Assembly (NCBI GenBank): GCA_029891345.1
Contig: CM056994.1
Location: 61,721,251 to 61,785,250 of the forward strand
Length of the DNA stretch: 64,000 nt
Direction: 5' to 3'
Source of the DNA: Dryococelus australis
Lineage: Eukaryota > Arthropoda > Insecta > Phasmatodea > Phasmatidae
Below are positions 1 to 10,870 of this stretch, piece by piece. The notes below the pieces were generated by a model. That model was given only the letters and a program-made list of their open reading frames with translations. It made no database searches and was not told where the DNA came from. How positions within the stretch are numbered: position 1 is the first letter of the stretch; each line of letters opens with the position of its first letter. A program made the position numbers and the translations under genes.

Positions 1-53
1 AATGAAGCACTGCCTTTAAGCAACCTAAATAAAATAATTTACATAAATTTAAC

Positions 54-150
54 GTGATTTACCTCAAAATTTCCCTGATCTTCATAACCCTCCCCACTTC
101 CGCATTTGGTAGTACATGCTGCGAATATCGGGATGCCCCTAGTAGATTAG
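54..150 (-). repeat. Interspersed repeat, also present at 21738-21840
   Basis: Read on the minus strand, this stretch shares an ordered set of words with plus-strand 21738-21840. Both have 'actaggggcatc' followed about 40 bases later by 'ggagggttatgaagatcagg'. A shorter third trace of the second word is at 21955-21990. The two main copies are in opposite orientation. No coding potential is visible. The family was not recognised. It could be the end of a larger element cut by the window edge. Confidence 0.6.
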
Positions 151-2073
151 TCTTCAGTGAGTTTACTATGTCGCTTTACACCAGATTCCGAGATATTTCC
201 GTATATTTCAAAAAAGCCGAGATTCTTAATAATTACCCCAGGCGCTTTCATTAGATTACTTACCTGATTTATTTGGCACGTTGTAGTTTTATAATAAACG
301 TTTACCAAACCGAAGCAGTGTACAGAAACATAAAACTTTTAATTTAGCACCGTGATACTTGCTTCAAAACAAATACGCCTACAGATTTTACGGTAGTATT
401 TACAATCCACAGCATGTCTTTAAATGCACGATCACACAAGCATTGAAAAGCATAATTTAATATGATAAAAATGTACGTTTAATAATCCACAAAGATTTCT
501 CCGTCGTGGTTAAATTGTTTACTACACGAAAGACCAAGTAACACGCCGGGCGGCATCATGGCCAAAGATGATACAAGGTAAAGTCTGGTAACTCAATGTC
601 ATTCTCGCGTACCCGCTTTGAAGTCCTGGTGGTGCTGTAATCTCTTGATTTCGCGAAAAATGTTTTTGGAGCCGTTTGTAGCTACCGCATTCTAGTCCGG
701 GTTTTAAAAACTCTGACATTATAACACAACTTGGTAAACTTTCCAAAGTGAAATGTTAATTAAATTAAGAAATATATAACTTATTCGCCATTTTTATCGA
801 TGTTTTAAATTGTGTTACCCAAAAATAACTTATTAAAGCACTTCATAAATGTGGTACCTACTTTTATCTGAATTGATGATAGTATTCAGAATACAATACA
901 ATACCAAAAATCCTATTTGTTAGTATTTAATGACTATAAAATGCATGATTTTAATTATTTTTCAAGATTATCATTTAATGTAATATTTGCTATGCTCCGA
1001 CATATTCACTTTCAAAGTTATGCTAATGATAAAAATTGCTTAAGTAATATTTAATGGAAATAAATACTTTTGGGTATAGAAACTTAAATCACTTCAAACA
1101 ATCGTTTGGATTCTTTTATCTTCTATTTTAGAAACTACAATCATTTGAGGAAAAATTACCAAAATTCTATGGTGCTTGAATGAATCCCTTTTACATAACA
1201 AAACAAAACACATCAAGAAATAAGGCTATAATCTAGGAAAAAATATGTATGTGAACTATGAGAGAATGATTTAGTGAGGAATAGTAAAATTGTAAAAAAA
1301 AAAATTACAATGCCTATCCTTTACCATCACTGATTCATAAACATTTTTTTTCTTATGCATCCAAGTAGAAATGATCACAACTATTCCATTTGTATTCACT
1401 TGAGAACTTGTAATTTTATAACCTGGAATGGCATTTACAAAAAAAAATTTATTACTTGCATTTGTTTCAGAATAAAACAATACTAGCAAATCATGATTGT
1501 AAATTTGTTAACAAATGGAATGTAAACTTAATGTCATCGTCACAATTTCACTATGAAGGAAAATTCTATGTCAATAACAGTGTGTTAATAATAAATCAAC
1601 TGTGAAGTTTCTAGAGCACACTTGTCATCAAACGGTGCAGTACAGCTAAAGACAAATAGCACATCACATTACCTGCAACAGTTCAAACTTAGAATTTATT
1701 AGCACTGCAATATTAACAATACTTGTATACTGCTAAAAATGTTTAACGAGCTACAAAAAAAAATGCAACACAAGATTCTCATGTACCTGCAAATAAATAA
1801 AAACTTGATTCCAAAAACTAAAACTATATTCATCCATAACACATTATAAATAAACATACCTAGTTATTTTTTTCACTGTGGGAAAACTACTAAATGACAA
1901 GTACCATTTTTGACAATCACAACGACTACTGGGCTGTGGCCAGGTCAACACATTCAAATATCATTAGTAAAATGAAGTGATCGAAAAAAAAACACTCAAA
2001 ACTTCAATTAAATTATGACAATGTGTAACAGACGATTTACGCCAATAATTAAACGGATTTGTTTGGTACATAT
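151..2073. other. No gene seen; AT-rich
   Basis: Strongly AT-rich sequence with short random open frames only. I see no domain, splice-framed exon, tRNA or structured repeat. Confidence 0.6.
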
Positions 2074-3728
2074 TGATGTGTGTCCGATTAGACTGACTGG
2101 ACACGGTAGTTACAGATTTTACTCACTAAAAAAAAAGCGACTTAGGTATCGGGGAATGAGGCGAGGAGTTTTGGAGAGTTCTGATACACCTCTCACCTCT
2201 AGTTAGGTAGTTGAGGTAAGTTTAGTCTTAAGTGGGGTGAACGCCTGCACAAATGCTCCAAAGTCGTGCATCTTTCGTCCAGAAGACCAAGTTGTCCTAA
2301 CCAAGACGAACTTCCACTCCGGTTAAGAAGCCGTAGACAACAGGGTGATACTTGTAGCTGGTACGGACACACGGTGGAAACTCAATTAATATTAACTGTG
2401 CAGGCGCGATTCCTTGACGACTGAGTTCGTCAGCAGGGACCTATTCCACCTGTCTAGCCTCTGTAGGATAGGATGGTACTATCCTCGGCCAGGCAGCAGG
2501 GTGAGCCAGGTGTTGCTCTCTACGTCTCCTACCACTCCTCTCATGAGGCAGTGCACTGAAATGGAAATACTAACAGTTTACCCCAATGGTTACTTATCGG
2601 CCGGCTCGATAAGAATCACCACCGATCCCCCACCTTAGGCAGACTGATCAGGGATGTTAACTGGAGTGGCACCAAGCCTCTACTGGTTGTGCATCCATCC
2701 AGAATATCCTGCAGCATTACAGATCACCGACACAGTACACTAATAGTGCGAGTGGTGTGAAGCAACTCGAGTGTGTCGTGTCTCCTGGTGTGAATGTGTT
2801 ACTAGTGGTTGGGGCATTACTGTTTCTTCCCCACGAGCACTAATACTGCTGTGTGTTTGATGGGAAGAAACAAGTGAATGTGAATATCTTTTAGTTTTGT
2901 ATAATAACTTTCCCGGATTCTGTTGGCAGTGCACAGGATAATCTACCTCCAACTGTGAATACAGATATATAACCTTGGAAATAAAAGTAGCAAAGTAGAA
3001 AGCAATGTGTGTTTATTGAAAGTTCAATAGACACGCGACCTGAGCTACCTCCTACCAAATCGAGGATAACTGAAGGTACTTGTGTGGTTACAGGTGTAGG
3101 TGACCTGGTTCTAAATAAATGGGAAAAGCTGATTATAGATTAAAATAAGAGTTACAGATAAACTACTAATTGGAGGGGTCTAGAGGAGACAAATGAAGTT
3201 AAAAGAAGAAAGTTTGTGTTTGTATGTCACAGGGTTGACTGGTCGTCGGTGTACGTAGTTGGTTTTTTTTGCGAAGGTGTACTTGTAGGCTTGGAACTTC
3301 TCTAGAGCTCCCTAGCACTAAGAGTGCTGTGGGTGGTGCAAGAGATGCGAAAGAATCAATCCAGAGCTCGGCTGTGGCTGGATTTATACAATGGTAGCTT
3401 GTAGGCTGCCGGCGAGGGAAGTGGGGGAAGCATGATCTACTCCGACCCTGGGTGGCATGAGAATTATCTCGTCAGTGATTCTGGCTTAGTGCCACGTCGG
3501 GTCTGCTCGGCCATGCCCGAGGTCTAGGCAGTTTGTTGGTGTCGAGCGGGGTTAGGGGGGAGGCATGCCTGCTGGAATGTGTGCCTTCCAGGTGAGAAGG
3601 GAAAACAAAGATGTTCCCGTTGCCTGTAGGGGTAGGCAATGTGTTATCACATCTGTAGATATGGAAGCAGTATTCCTAGACGATGAGTCAGAGTCGTATT
3701 ATAATAGGTGTAGAAGTGACACGCGTCA
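2074..3728 (-). repeat. Gypsy-A 3' LTR
   Basis: About 1,655 bp, aligned end to end with 18872-20498. Shared anchors include 'actcactaa', 'gaggcgaggagttttgg', 'cacctctagttag', 'ataacctt/tacccttggaaataaaagtagcaaagtagaaa' and 'ataataggtgtagaagtg'. On the minus strand it starts TGACGCGTG and ends with CA. It has drifted from the other LTR by many substitutions and small indels, including a segment near 3310-3350 missing from the right copy, so the insertion is not recent. Confidence 0.88.
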
Positions 3729-3748
3729 ATTTCCCCACCCTCCCCGCC
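3729..3748 (-). promoter_or_regulatory. Polypurine tract of gypsy-A
   Basis: On the minus strand this reads as a G/A-rich run (ggcggggagggtggggaaat) immediately upstream of the 3' LTR start TGACGC. That is the place where plus-strand DNA synthesis of an LTR element is primed, and it fixes the element's orientation as minus. Confidence 0.8.
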
Positions 3749-4032
3749 AAGCTTCGATGAAGACTTGTCGTGAAAAAGGTGGTGGAGAAAGGTGTAGGCC
3801 CCCTCTCTGGAAGGTCTAGACAGTCTCTAGAAGGTCTGGGTAGACGTCGAAAGACATGCTGAAATAGGCAGCAGAAAAAAAATTGTTCATACAGGTAGGC
3901 AATATCCTAAATGTAGGGGGTTCGACCTCTGTAGCGGCGCGTGTTCTGTGCGCTCAGGCGACCAGCCGGCACGAGGCGAAAGGCGAAACATGGAGAAGTA
4001 AAGTGATGTCGGCTGGCTGGCGACCTTGATGC

Positions 4033-4035
<3 letters not shown>

Positions 4036-4107
<72 letters not shown>
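4036..4107. repeat. (CT)n microsatellite
   Basis: About 36 uninterrupted CT dinucleotides. Confidence 0.97.
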
Positions 4108-4110
<3 letters not shown>

Positions 4111-4651
4111 CACATAATGGGCAGGCGTCCTTCTCTGCCCCTCACACTGGTTGTCGGGCTTTGCTGATGCGGCGAGAACGTGTATTCCCTGTGTACAAAG
4201 ATTACTGGGTTAGAAAGCCGCGTGTGTCGGGTGTCCCCACCTGCCTATTTTAATAATGCGTGCCATTCCCAAGATCCAGCATAGCGCTGGTGGATATTAC
4301 AAGAAAATCGTACATAAACCCTGAAAGAAATATTATTAAAAATAGAATTACACGACAAAATGAGGGGGATGAAAGTAAGCATATACATAATATGTTTATT
4401 ACTCTCGGAACGTGGGGAAATGCCACTATACTATCCTGGTGCTTGCTGCAGTGATATAAGAAGAAAAAGGAAAACATTTTCCAGGGAACCTGTGTATCTT
4501 GCAGCAAGCTAAATAGTTACGTGTGACAATTTACGAAGTGGTTAACAACAGGCCATTTAAAACCTGGGTTAACCGGCTAAACGAATACAAAGCGAGTACA
4601 CTACATGCATGAACAACGCTGCAAGTTATGCGCATATTGGTCACAGGTTAC

Positions 4652-4653
<2 letters not shown>

Positions 4654-4699
<46 letters not shown>
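4654..4699. repeat. (AT)n microsatellite
   Basis: About 23 uninterrupted AT dinucleotides. Confidence 0.97.
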
Positions 4700-4701
<2 letters not shown>

Positions 4702-5025
4702 AACAAATACATGGAAGTTAAAATATCTTGTGCCAAATTAAAAGTTTTAATGCTCAGACTGTGAATTTGACGATGTGCACAAGATATTCCAAACAAAAGC
4801 ACTGATAAAATGTATGCATATGAAGCGTAATATACAAAAATCCTCCTACAAAATGGCATTATTTCTTGCAGGTAATTTTCACATATACACTTTAAAATTA
4901 ATTACATAATTTATAAGAATGCCTACACATCAAATGAGGAGCAAACTTTCAAAACCAGACATGTCCACTTTATCCATTTTTACAGGAGAGCGAAAAAACT
5001 AATATTTTGTGATACTAATGCGAAT

Positions 5026-5244
5026 TATTTGGTACTGTGTGTATAGATGTCTTTGTAAATATTGCAATGTACACTTCCTGCCACTGCCACCAGTGGCGCG
5101 CTCGTAGTACTTCTAGGAACTTGTATATTTAGACAGTCAGTTGTTCGTAATTCGTTCGGGAGAAATGGTGTTTGGTAGCGCCTGCCAGTTCTCATATCAA
5201 CAAACTTTCTTGTAGTACAGTCCACCAAGATGTTCGACGCAACA
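5026..5244 (+). repeat. BEL/Pao 5' LTR
   Basis: About 219 bp, matching 10351-10577. Shared stretches include 'gatgtctttgtaaatatt', 'tatatttagacagtcagttgtt' and 'ttctcatatcaacaaacttt'. The first dinucleotide is TA where the 3' LTR has TG, a likely point mutation. It ends gcaaca. Confidence 0.88.
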
Positions 5245-5249
5245 TTTAT

Positions 5250-5266
5250 TGGTCCAACCGCACCGG
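5250..5266 (+). promoter_or_regulatory. Candidate primer binding site of the BEL/Pao element
   Basis: TGGTCCAACCGCACCGG begins five bases after the 5' LTR. It has the TGG start expected for pairing with a tRNA 3' CCA. The priming tRNA was not identified with confidence. Confidence 0.5.
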
Positions 5267-5785
5267 ATATTGTTCCGACATGGTTGATTATTTACTGCTT
5301 TGCTGTTTTGTGTATTTGTTCGCACAGTGCTATTTCGGTCGTGACTCGTGCTACCTCGTTTGTGACTTTTGTTACCTCGGTCGTAACACGTATTTCGTAA
5401 AGAGTTTCCAGAAGTAGTGGTTTGTGTTGGACTTTTGTCCCAGCACATTGTCAGAGCATTTATATATGAGAACTGTGCCAAAACAGGTATATTTGCATTT
5501 AGTTGTATTGATGTGTGTATCTTGTTCGTATTCACAGTGATCTACATGCTCTAAGGATAAGGTTAAATACACTCGAATAGTTAAGAAATCATAACTACTT
5601 AGTTCCATAAACTGTGATAAAATCAGAGTTATAACAGTTATAAAACAGTGTTAATTTTAAAAATTGTGCTGAATCACCGTTTCTTATCCTGATTAGTTAA
5701 TCACTATTGCGAACAGGATTATCAGTGTATGCAAGCTTCACTCGCCTGTTGCTTTTGGCCTTAATAGTGGGGAATAGTGTTGAAC

Positions 5786-6679
5786 ATGTCTGATAAACAC
5801 CTGGCACTTCGGAGACGTCTCGAAAGAGCGGAAAATCGACAACACTGTGCATTTGCATTTTCAACTTCTGTGCAAGGTGACAGTACTGATACACGCCTCT
5901 TCCTTTCTACTTGCCGGGACTTAGCTCAAAATCGGAATGGTTTTGGTGGTGACCACATCGCACTGGAAGTTGCGTTCAAAGGCAGTAGTGAGTTTGACAC
6001 CCAGTCCCATGCCAAACAGCTTATCAAGTTTGATGATTATTACGCTGTAATGGCCATACATGCCCGTGTCATAGCGAGCAATGGTAGGAATGACAAAGGA
6101 GCCACCCAGTCACATTCAAACACATCACATGTCAAATTACCCACTATTCAGCTTCCCAGTTTCAATGGTGACCCGAAGTCATGGTCGAACTTTGCAAACC
6201 TGTTTCAGTCCATGGTAGCCACAAATGATAATTTATCTCAGGTGGATCGTTTCGCATACCTGAATTCGTGTTTAACTACAAAGCTATTGTTGTTAATCCA
6301 GTCCCTACCACTCTCTGAGGAAAATTACACTATTGCATGGGAGATTTTAGTGAGATGATATGACAATAAAATTCTCACAACCTCAAACCTCATTTAAGCA
6401 TTACTTCAAGTGCCAGTGGTATCATCTTACTCTACGAGCTCTATGCGTGCACTGCAAACTGCGCTAGTCGAAGATATGGGTGCTCTGCGAGCATTGAAAA
6501 TTTCTGAGGATCACTTGGACTTGTTGCTTCACTTAATGGAGAATAAACTGGTCCCTTACCTGCACCGCCAGTGGGAGCTGACAGTAAGTGATTCATCACT
6601 GCCAAAGCTGACAGAATTCATAGAGTTTGGCTGGCTACTGTCCCCAACGACTACGTGCCCTCTAGACTCGGCTAACTAG
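5786..6679 (+). pseudogene. gag: BEL/Pao gag region, frameshifted
   Basis: This would encode the structural Gag portion of the element. The first reading starts at the ATG at 5786 (MSDKHLALRRRLERAE). It carries the pattern typical of arthropod BEL/Pao gag (DUF1759-like), namely 'LPSFNGDPKSWSNFANLF' followed by 'FAYLNSCL' and 'NYTIAWEIL'. It stops at 6356-6358. Related helical sequence continues from about 6410 to 6679 ('ALRALKISEDHLDLLLHLMENKL', 'LPKLTEFIEFG') in another frame. Between 6680 and 6884, where the zinc knuckles and protease start are expected, no clean motif remains. Confidence 0.85.
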
Positions 6680-6884
6680 GCTATTTTCATTACCCAGACC
6701 TGCCTACAGCGATTGGGATTGCCCCGACAGAAGATTCATCACCCAATCCATGGATTATCCAATGTGCCAGTCATTGTTCCAAGTCAACCACAGATTGCCT
6801 AATCAGTCCTCTAGGACAAATTTCACCATCATTCAGTCTGGATGTTTTTGTTCTATCGCGCATTTCAAGTGATCTTCCAAACGC

Positions 6885-8060
6885 TCAGCTACCCCCTAGC
6901 ATTTGTGATGCTGCAATGCACCTGAAACTCGCAGATCCTACCTTTGCCCGTCCAGGCCCAGTCGACTTGCTGATAGGTGCCAAGTTGTTTCCGCATTTGA
7001 GGACTGGCCGCAAAAGAGATGGAAGCAAGGAAATGCCCACCGCATTGGAGACTGTGTTTGGATGGATCCTCATGGGAAGGGTTAAAACTGTTGTTCCATC
7101 GCAACCAATAACATCATGTTGTATTTCTTTGTTTACATCGTCCCCATCGCTTGAATATGTTGTCAAAAGGTTCTGGGAATTAGAAGACGTTCCTCAGAAA
7201 ACACATCACTCTCTTCAGGCAGCACTCTGTGAAAAGATATTCGTAACATCTCATACAACAGACCAAACAGGGTGCTACAGTGTTGCTTTGCCCTTTTGTC
7301 AACCAAGACCACAGTTAGGGGAATCTAAGAGCCAAGCAATACATAAGCGTCATCGTCTCGAGAGGAAACTGAAACTGAAACCTTCAGTAAGAGCCCAGTA
7401 TGCAGATTTTATGGAAGACTACCTGTCATCTGGACACATGGAAAGGATTCCAGAGGGAGAAATCTCTGTAAGTGAGGCCTACTACATTCCTCACCTATTT
7501 TTAGTAAAGTCTGATAGCACCACCACTAAGTTGCGAGTGGTGTTCGATGCATCTGCAAGAACCACAAATGGCCAATCGATCAATGATATACTTCTTATAG
7601 GGCCAAAACTCCAAATCAGGATTGTTGATGCGTTGCTTCAGTTTCGTATGTACCCTATTGTGCTCACTGCAGATATCAAACAAATGTATCGGCAGATATC
7701 TATTCATCCCAGCGACAAAGATTATAAGAGGATTGTGTGGAGGTCCTCGGATGATGAACCAATTGCGGAATATAGACTGAAGACTGTTACTTATGGGGTG
7801 TCATCTGCACCATATCTCGCCATAAGCTCTCTCCATCAACTCGCAAAGGATGATAAGAGCAGATTTCCTGTTGCAGAGAAGAATTTATCGTGAGACATGA
7901 TGTAGACACTGGAGCTTGCAGTGTCGAGGCTGCACACAATCTACAGCAGGAGCTCATAGCAATACTGAAGGTGGGTGGGTTTCAACTGAGAAAGTTTATG
8001 AGCAACCATGCAGCCTTGTTGGATTGGCTCCCAAGTGAGGATATTCATGCACCATAATCT
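6885..8060 (+). pseudogene. pol: BEL/Pao protease tail and reverse transcriptase
   Basis: The long frame 6916-7893 begins with the sequence normally following the BEL protease ('PGPVDLLIGAKLF', 'ALETVFGWILMG') and continues into a Pao-type reverse transcriptase. Motifs visible are 'KLRVVFDASART', the first catalytic aspartate in 'LTADIKQMYRQI', and 'YGVSSAPYLA'. The stop after 7893 comes just where the catalytic Y-x-D-D box belongs. Downstream translation in another frame keeps the conserved follow-on ('VEAAHNLQQEL', 'GGFQLRKF'), but the two catalytic aspartates are not preserved as a pair. The enzyme would be inactive. Confidence 0.9.
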
Positions 8061-8083
8061 CACTGGTTAATCTTGACAATGAC

Positions 8084-8557
8084 TTGGTTATTAAAGTCCT
8101 AGGCTTGGAATGGAACCCTTCCACTGACTCATCTTCGTATGTAATCCATCCCAACTCTAATCCGCCTACAAAGCGCATCATCCTGTCAGACTTGGCTCGA
8201 GTGTTTGACCCACTTGGTTGGCTAGCTCTCTTAACTTTGTTTGGCAAACACTTGATTCAGATGCTGTGGCTCAAAGGTGTGGACTGGGATACTGAACCAC
8301 CGCTGGAAGTGCATGGATAGTGGGACCGTGTTATTTCCGAACTGTCATTATTGTCGTCCATCGCTGTGGCTCATCCACTAGTTAATCTGCAAGGGTGCAC
8401 ATTTCAAGTTCACGGCTTTGCTGACAGTTCCGAAATTGGTTATTCTGCTCTTGTTTACCTTTGTGTGAAACCTCGGCAGGGTCTAGCAATAGTTCACCGG
8501 TTGGTTGCCAAATCAAAGGTTGTGCCTGTGAAGAAGGTGTCGCTACCTCGCCTATAA
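8084..8557 (+). pseudogene. pol: BEL/Pao RT thumb/connection and RNase H
   Basis: The frame 8084-8320 shows 'VLGLEWNPSTD', 'LSDLARVFDPLGWLA' and 'LIQMLWLKGVDWD', the usual connection after a Pao RT. The frame 8351-8557 shows an RNase H start, 'HGFADSSEIGYSALVYL' followed by 'LVAKSKVVPVKKVSLPRL'. A stop at 8318-8320 separates them. From 8558 to 8987 traces of the RNase H end are present but heavily broken. Confidence 0.85.
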
Positions 8558-8987
8558 CTCTGTGCGACTCTTTTGTCAGCTCGGCTTCTCCGTCTCGTCA
8601 TCAACAACTATGATTCGAGGCTGCACATTGAGGCCACTTACGCCTGGACAGATTGTAGGGTAGTTTTATCTTGGATTACATCATCACCTCACCTCTGGAA
8701 GAACCGAGTCAGTTAAATTCAAGATTACACATCAACTGAATGGTGGCATCATGTTCGATTGGAAAAAATCCTGCTGGCTGCGCCTCGCATGATTTGACGC
8801 CCGCACAGCTTCAGCAACATCATTTGTGGTGGATTGGACCATGGTGGTTGAAGGAAACCAGTGATCATTGGCCCTGCTATATGTCCACATAAGAGACCTC
8901 GGCATCAGCCTCTGTCATTCCTGAACAGAAAACTATCACATTCGGCAACTTTGTAGACACCAGCCCCTTGGAGTTATTACTTGATAG

Positions 8988-10324
8988 GTGCAGCAAGTTG
9001 CATCAGCTTTCCGCAAAACAGCATATGTTGTACGTTTTATTCACAATTGTCGAGTGCCACAAAACAAGGCTACTGATGCCTTACTACCCCATGAACTAGA
9101 CAAAGGCTTGAACATTTGGCTGACGTATGTCAAAGCTTCTTGCTTTGAAGCTGATATTAATGCTCTAAAGAAGCAGCAGTGTGTATCACCTCATATCTGG
9201 AAATTGGTTCCATTTATTGATCCCTGTGGAGTGGTCAGGGTGGGCGGTAGGCTGCCTCAGTCAAACTTACCATTTGAGCAAAAGCACCTGGTTTTACTTC
9301 CCAAATTGCACTGTTTTACAGACTTAGTAATAAGTCATTGTCATGAAGTCAATCAGCATCCAGGTGTTCAAACTCTTCAGAGGATCCTCAGGACACAATT
9401 CTGGATACTTGTAGACAGGTGTGCCATCCACCGCTGTCTTTGTTACTGCCTCGAGTGCTTTAAGACAAGACCTGCCTCTTCAGCTCCATTTATGGGAGAC
9501 CTTCCTGCTATGAAATTCAGCAGGTGAAACCCTTTGCAAAGGCCGCGGTGAACTATGCTGGTTCGTTTACTATTAAGCTCACCCGAGTTCGTCGCCCAGT
9601 GTTTTTAAAAGCTTATCTTCACATATTTGTTTGTTGTGTAACAAAAGCAGTGCACCTTGAGTTGGCATTTGACCTTTCTACCAATGTATTTCTAGGTGCA
9701 CACAGACACTTTTTTACCCGCCATGGCAGGTCATCTGACCTATAAGAGACTGTGGAACCAACTTTGTCGGTGCTAGTAACCATCTGAATGAGCTGCGACA
9801 GCTGCTTGCCTCTCCCAACCACCAACAGGCCATGGCAAGCTCCTTGGCCACCCTTGTGGTAACTTGGCATTTTAATCCCCCCGAAACACCACACTTCGGT
9901 GGATTATGGGAAGCCGGAGTTAAGTCGGAACGACTGTTCCGCACTTACTCCTGGTCATTTTTTGACTCTTGAGCCACTTGTCACAGTTCCAGAGCACAAC
10001 CTGGAAGACGTCCAGCTGAATCGTTTACAGCGCTGGCAGTTCGTGGAGAAACTTCAGCAAGATTTCTGGAAATGCTGGCATCAGGACTATCTTCACACCT
10101 TACAGCAGCGTCCAAAGTGGCAGAAAGAAAATAAACCTCTTCACCCTCAGCAGCTTGTATTAGGAAAAGAAGACAGGCTCCCTCCGCTGCAGTGGCGCTT
10201 AGGACGCATTGTTGAGCTACACCCTGGTCATGTTAAAGTGCCCAGAGAAGCCACTGATACCACAGTGTACAGAACCGTTAAACGCCCCGCCATTAAACTG
10301 TGCCCACTGCCCTTTCAGGGTTGA
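8988..10324 (+). pseudogene. pol: BEL/Pao integrase and C-terminal domain
   Basis: The frame 8988-9527 carries the integrase N-terminal zinc-binding pattern ('HCHEVNQHPGVQTL', then 'YCLECF'). The frame 9524-9745 carries the start of the catalytic core: 'AVNYAGSF' sits where family members have a catalytic Asp ('DYAGP'), so that residue is lost here. Near 9867-9925 a further frame shows 'FNPPETPHFGGLWEAGV', the usual end of the core. The frame 9899-10324 ends with the BEL/Pao C-terminal domain (DUF5641-like): 'LNRLQRWQFVEKLQQDFWKCW', 'LPPLQWRLGRI', 'TVYRTVKRPAIKLCPLP'. Confidence 0.88.
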
Positions 10325-10336
10325 AATGAATATTTC

Positions 10337-10350
10337 AAGGTGGGCAGTGA
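10337..10350 (+). promoter_or_regulatory. Polypurine tract of the BEL/Pao element
   Basis: aaggtgggcagtga lies directly before the 3' LTR start TGTTTTGTAC, in the position expected for plus-strand priming. Confidence 0.65.
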
Positions 10351-10577
10351 TGTTTTGTACTGTGTGTAAAGATGTCTTTGTAAATATTACTATGTACAGA
10401 TTTGAACTTCCCATCATTGCCATCAGTGGTGTGCTAGTAGTGCTTCTATGAACTAGTATATTTAGACAGTCAGTTGTTAGCAATTCGTTGGGGAGAAATG
10501 GTATTTGGTAGTGCCCGCCAGTTCTCATATCAACAAACTTTCGTTTAATACAGTCCATCAAGATGTTCGGTGCAACA
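10351..10577 (+). repeat. BEL/Pao 3' LTR
   Basis: About 227 bp, starting TG and ending CA (gcaaca). It matches the 5' LTR with numerous substitutions and an 8-bp length difference. Confidence 0.88.
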
Positions 10578-10682
10578 CAAATTATTTATTATTTATTATT
10601 GTATGTCACTACAGTACTCAAATTAGTGTTATAAATATATCATTTATAAATGTTATATTTACATTGTTACTAAACAAAAAGG

Positions 10683-10770
10683 GATGGACATGTCTGCATT
10701 TGAATGAATAGCATGGACATGTTTGGTTTTGAATGCACACTTATGGGACATGTCTGCTTTTGTTTGACCA
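10683..10770 (+). repeat. Three imperfect tandem units around 'ggacatgtctg'
   Basis: Three consecutive copies of a roughly 30-bp unit centred on 'ggacatgtctgc/tttg'. A related word, 'gtggacatgtcttggcttgaacg', recurs at about 13456-13482, on the other side of the transposase-like relic. Confidence 0.55.
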
Positions 10771-10870
10771 AATATGATCATAGTAATAAAATTACATTAC
10801 GAAAACACTTAAGGAGTGCTTTACTTAATAACATAGATGGGTGGCCAAAATAATCGAACATGAATTAGTA

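Larger units (their letters stand above)
3749..5025. other. Gypsy-A internal non-coding segment with microsatellites
   Basis: Between the polypurine tract and the BEL insertion. No coding domain is visible. The translated Leu/Ser and Arg/Glu repeats at 3954-4253 are only the CT microsatellite read in different frames. Confidence 0.6.
5026..10577 (+). mobile_element. BEL/Pao LTR retrotransposon, complete outline but decayed
   Basis: A 5.55-kb element with short LTRs at both ends, a gag region, protease/RT, RNase H and integrase in the BEL/Pao order. It is flanked by a likely 5-bp target duplication, cgaat (5021-5025) and caaat (10578-10582), with one mismatch; 5 bp is the usual duplication size for BEL/Pao. 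A purine-rich tract ends exactly at the 3' LTR. All frames carry stops and frameshifts. It lies inside gypsy-A in the opposite orientation, so it inserted into gypsy-A unless both were moved together. Confidence 0.9.

Noticed and set aside
3954..4253. Open frames on both strands with Leu/Ser and Arg/Glu runs
   Set aside because: They are the CT microsatellite translated; nothing else in them resembles a protein.
5172..5608. Overlapping open frames across the BEL 5' LTR and leader
   Set aside because: They span the LTR, have no known motif, and overlap one another on both strands; chance frames.
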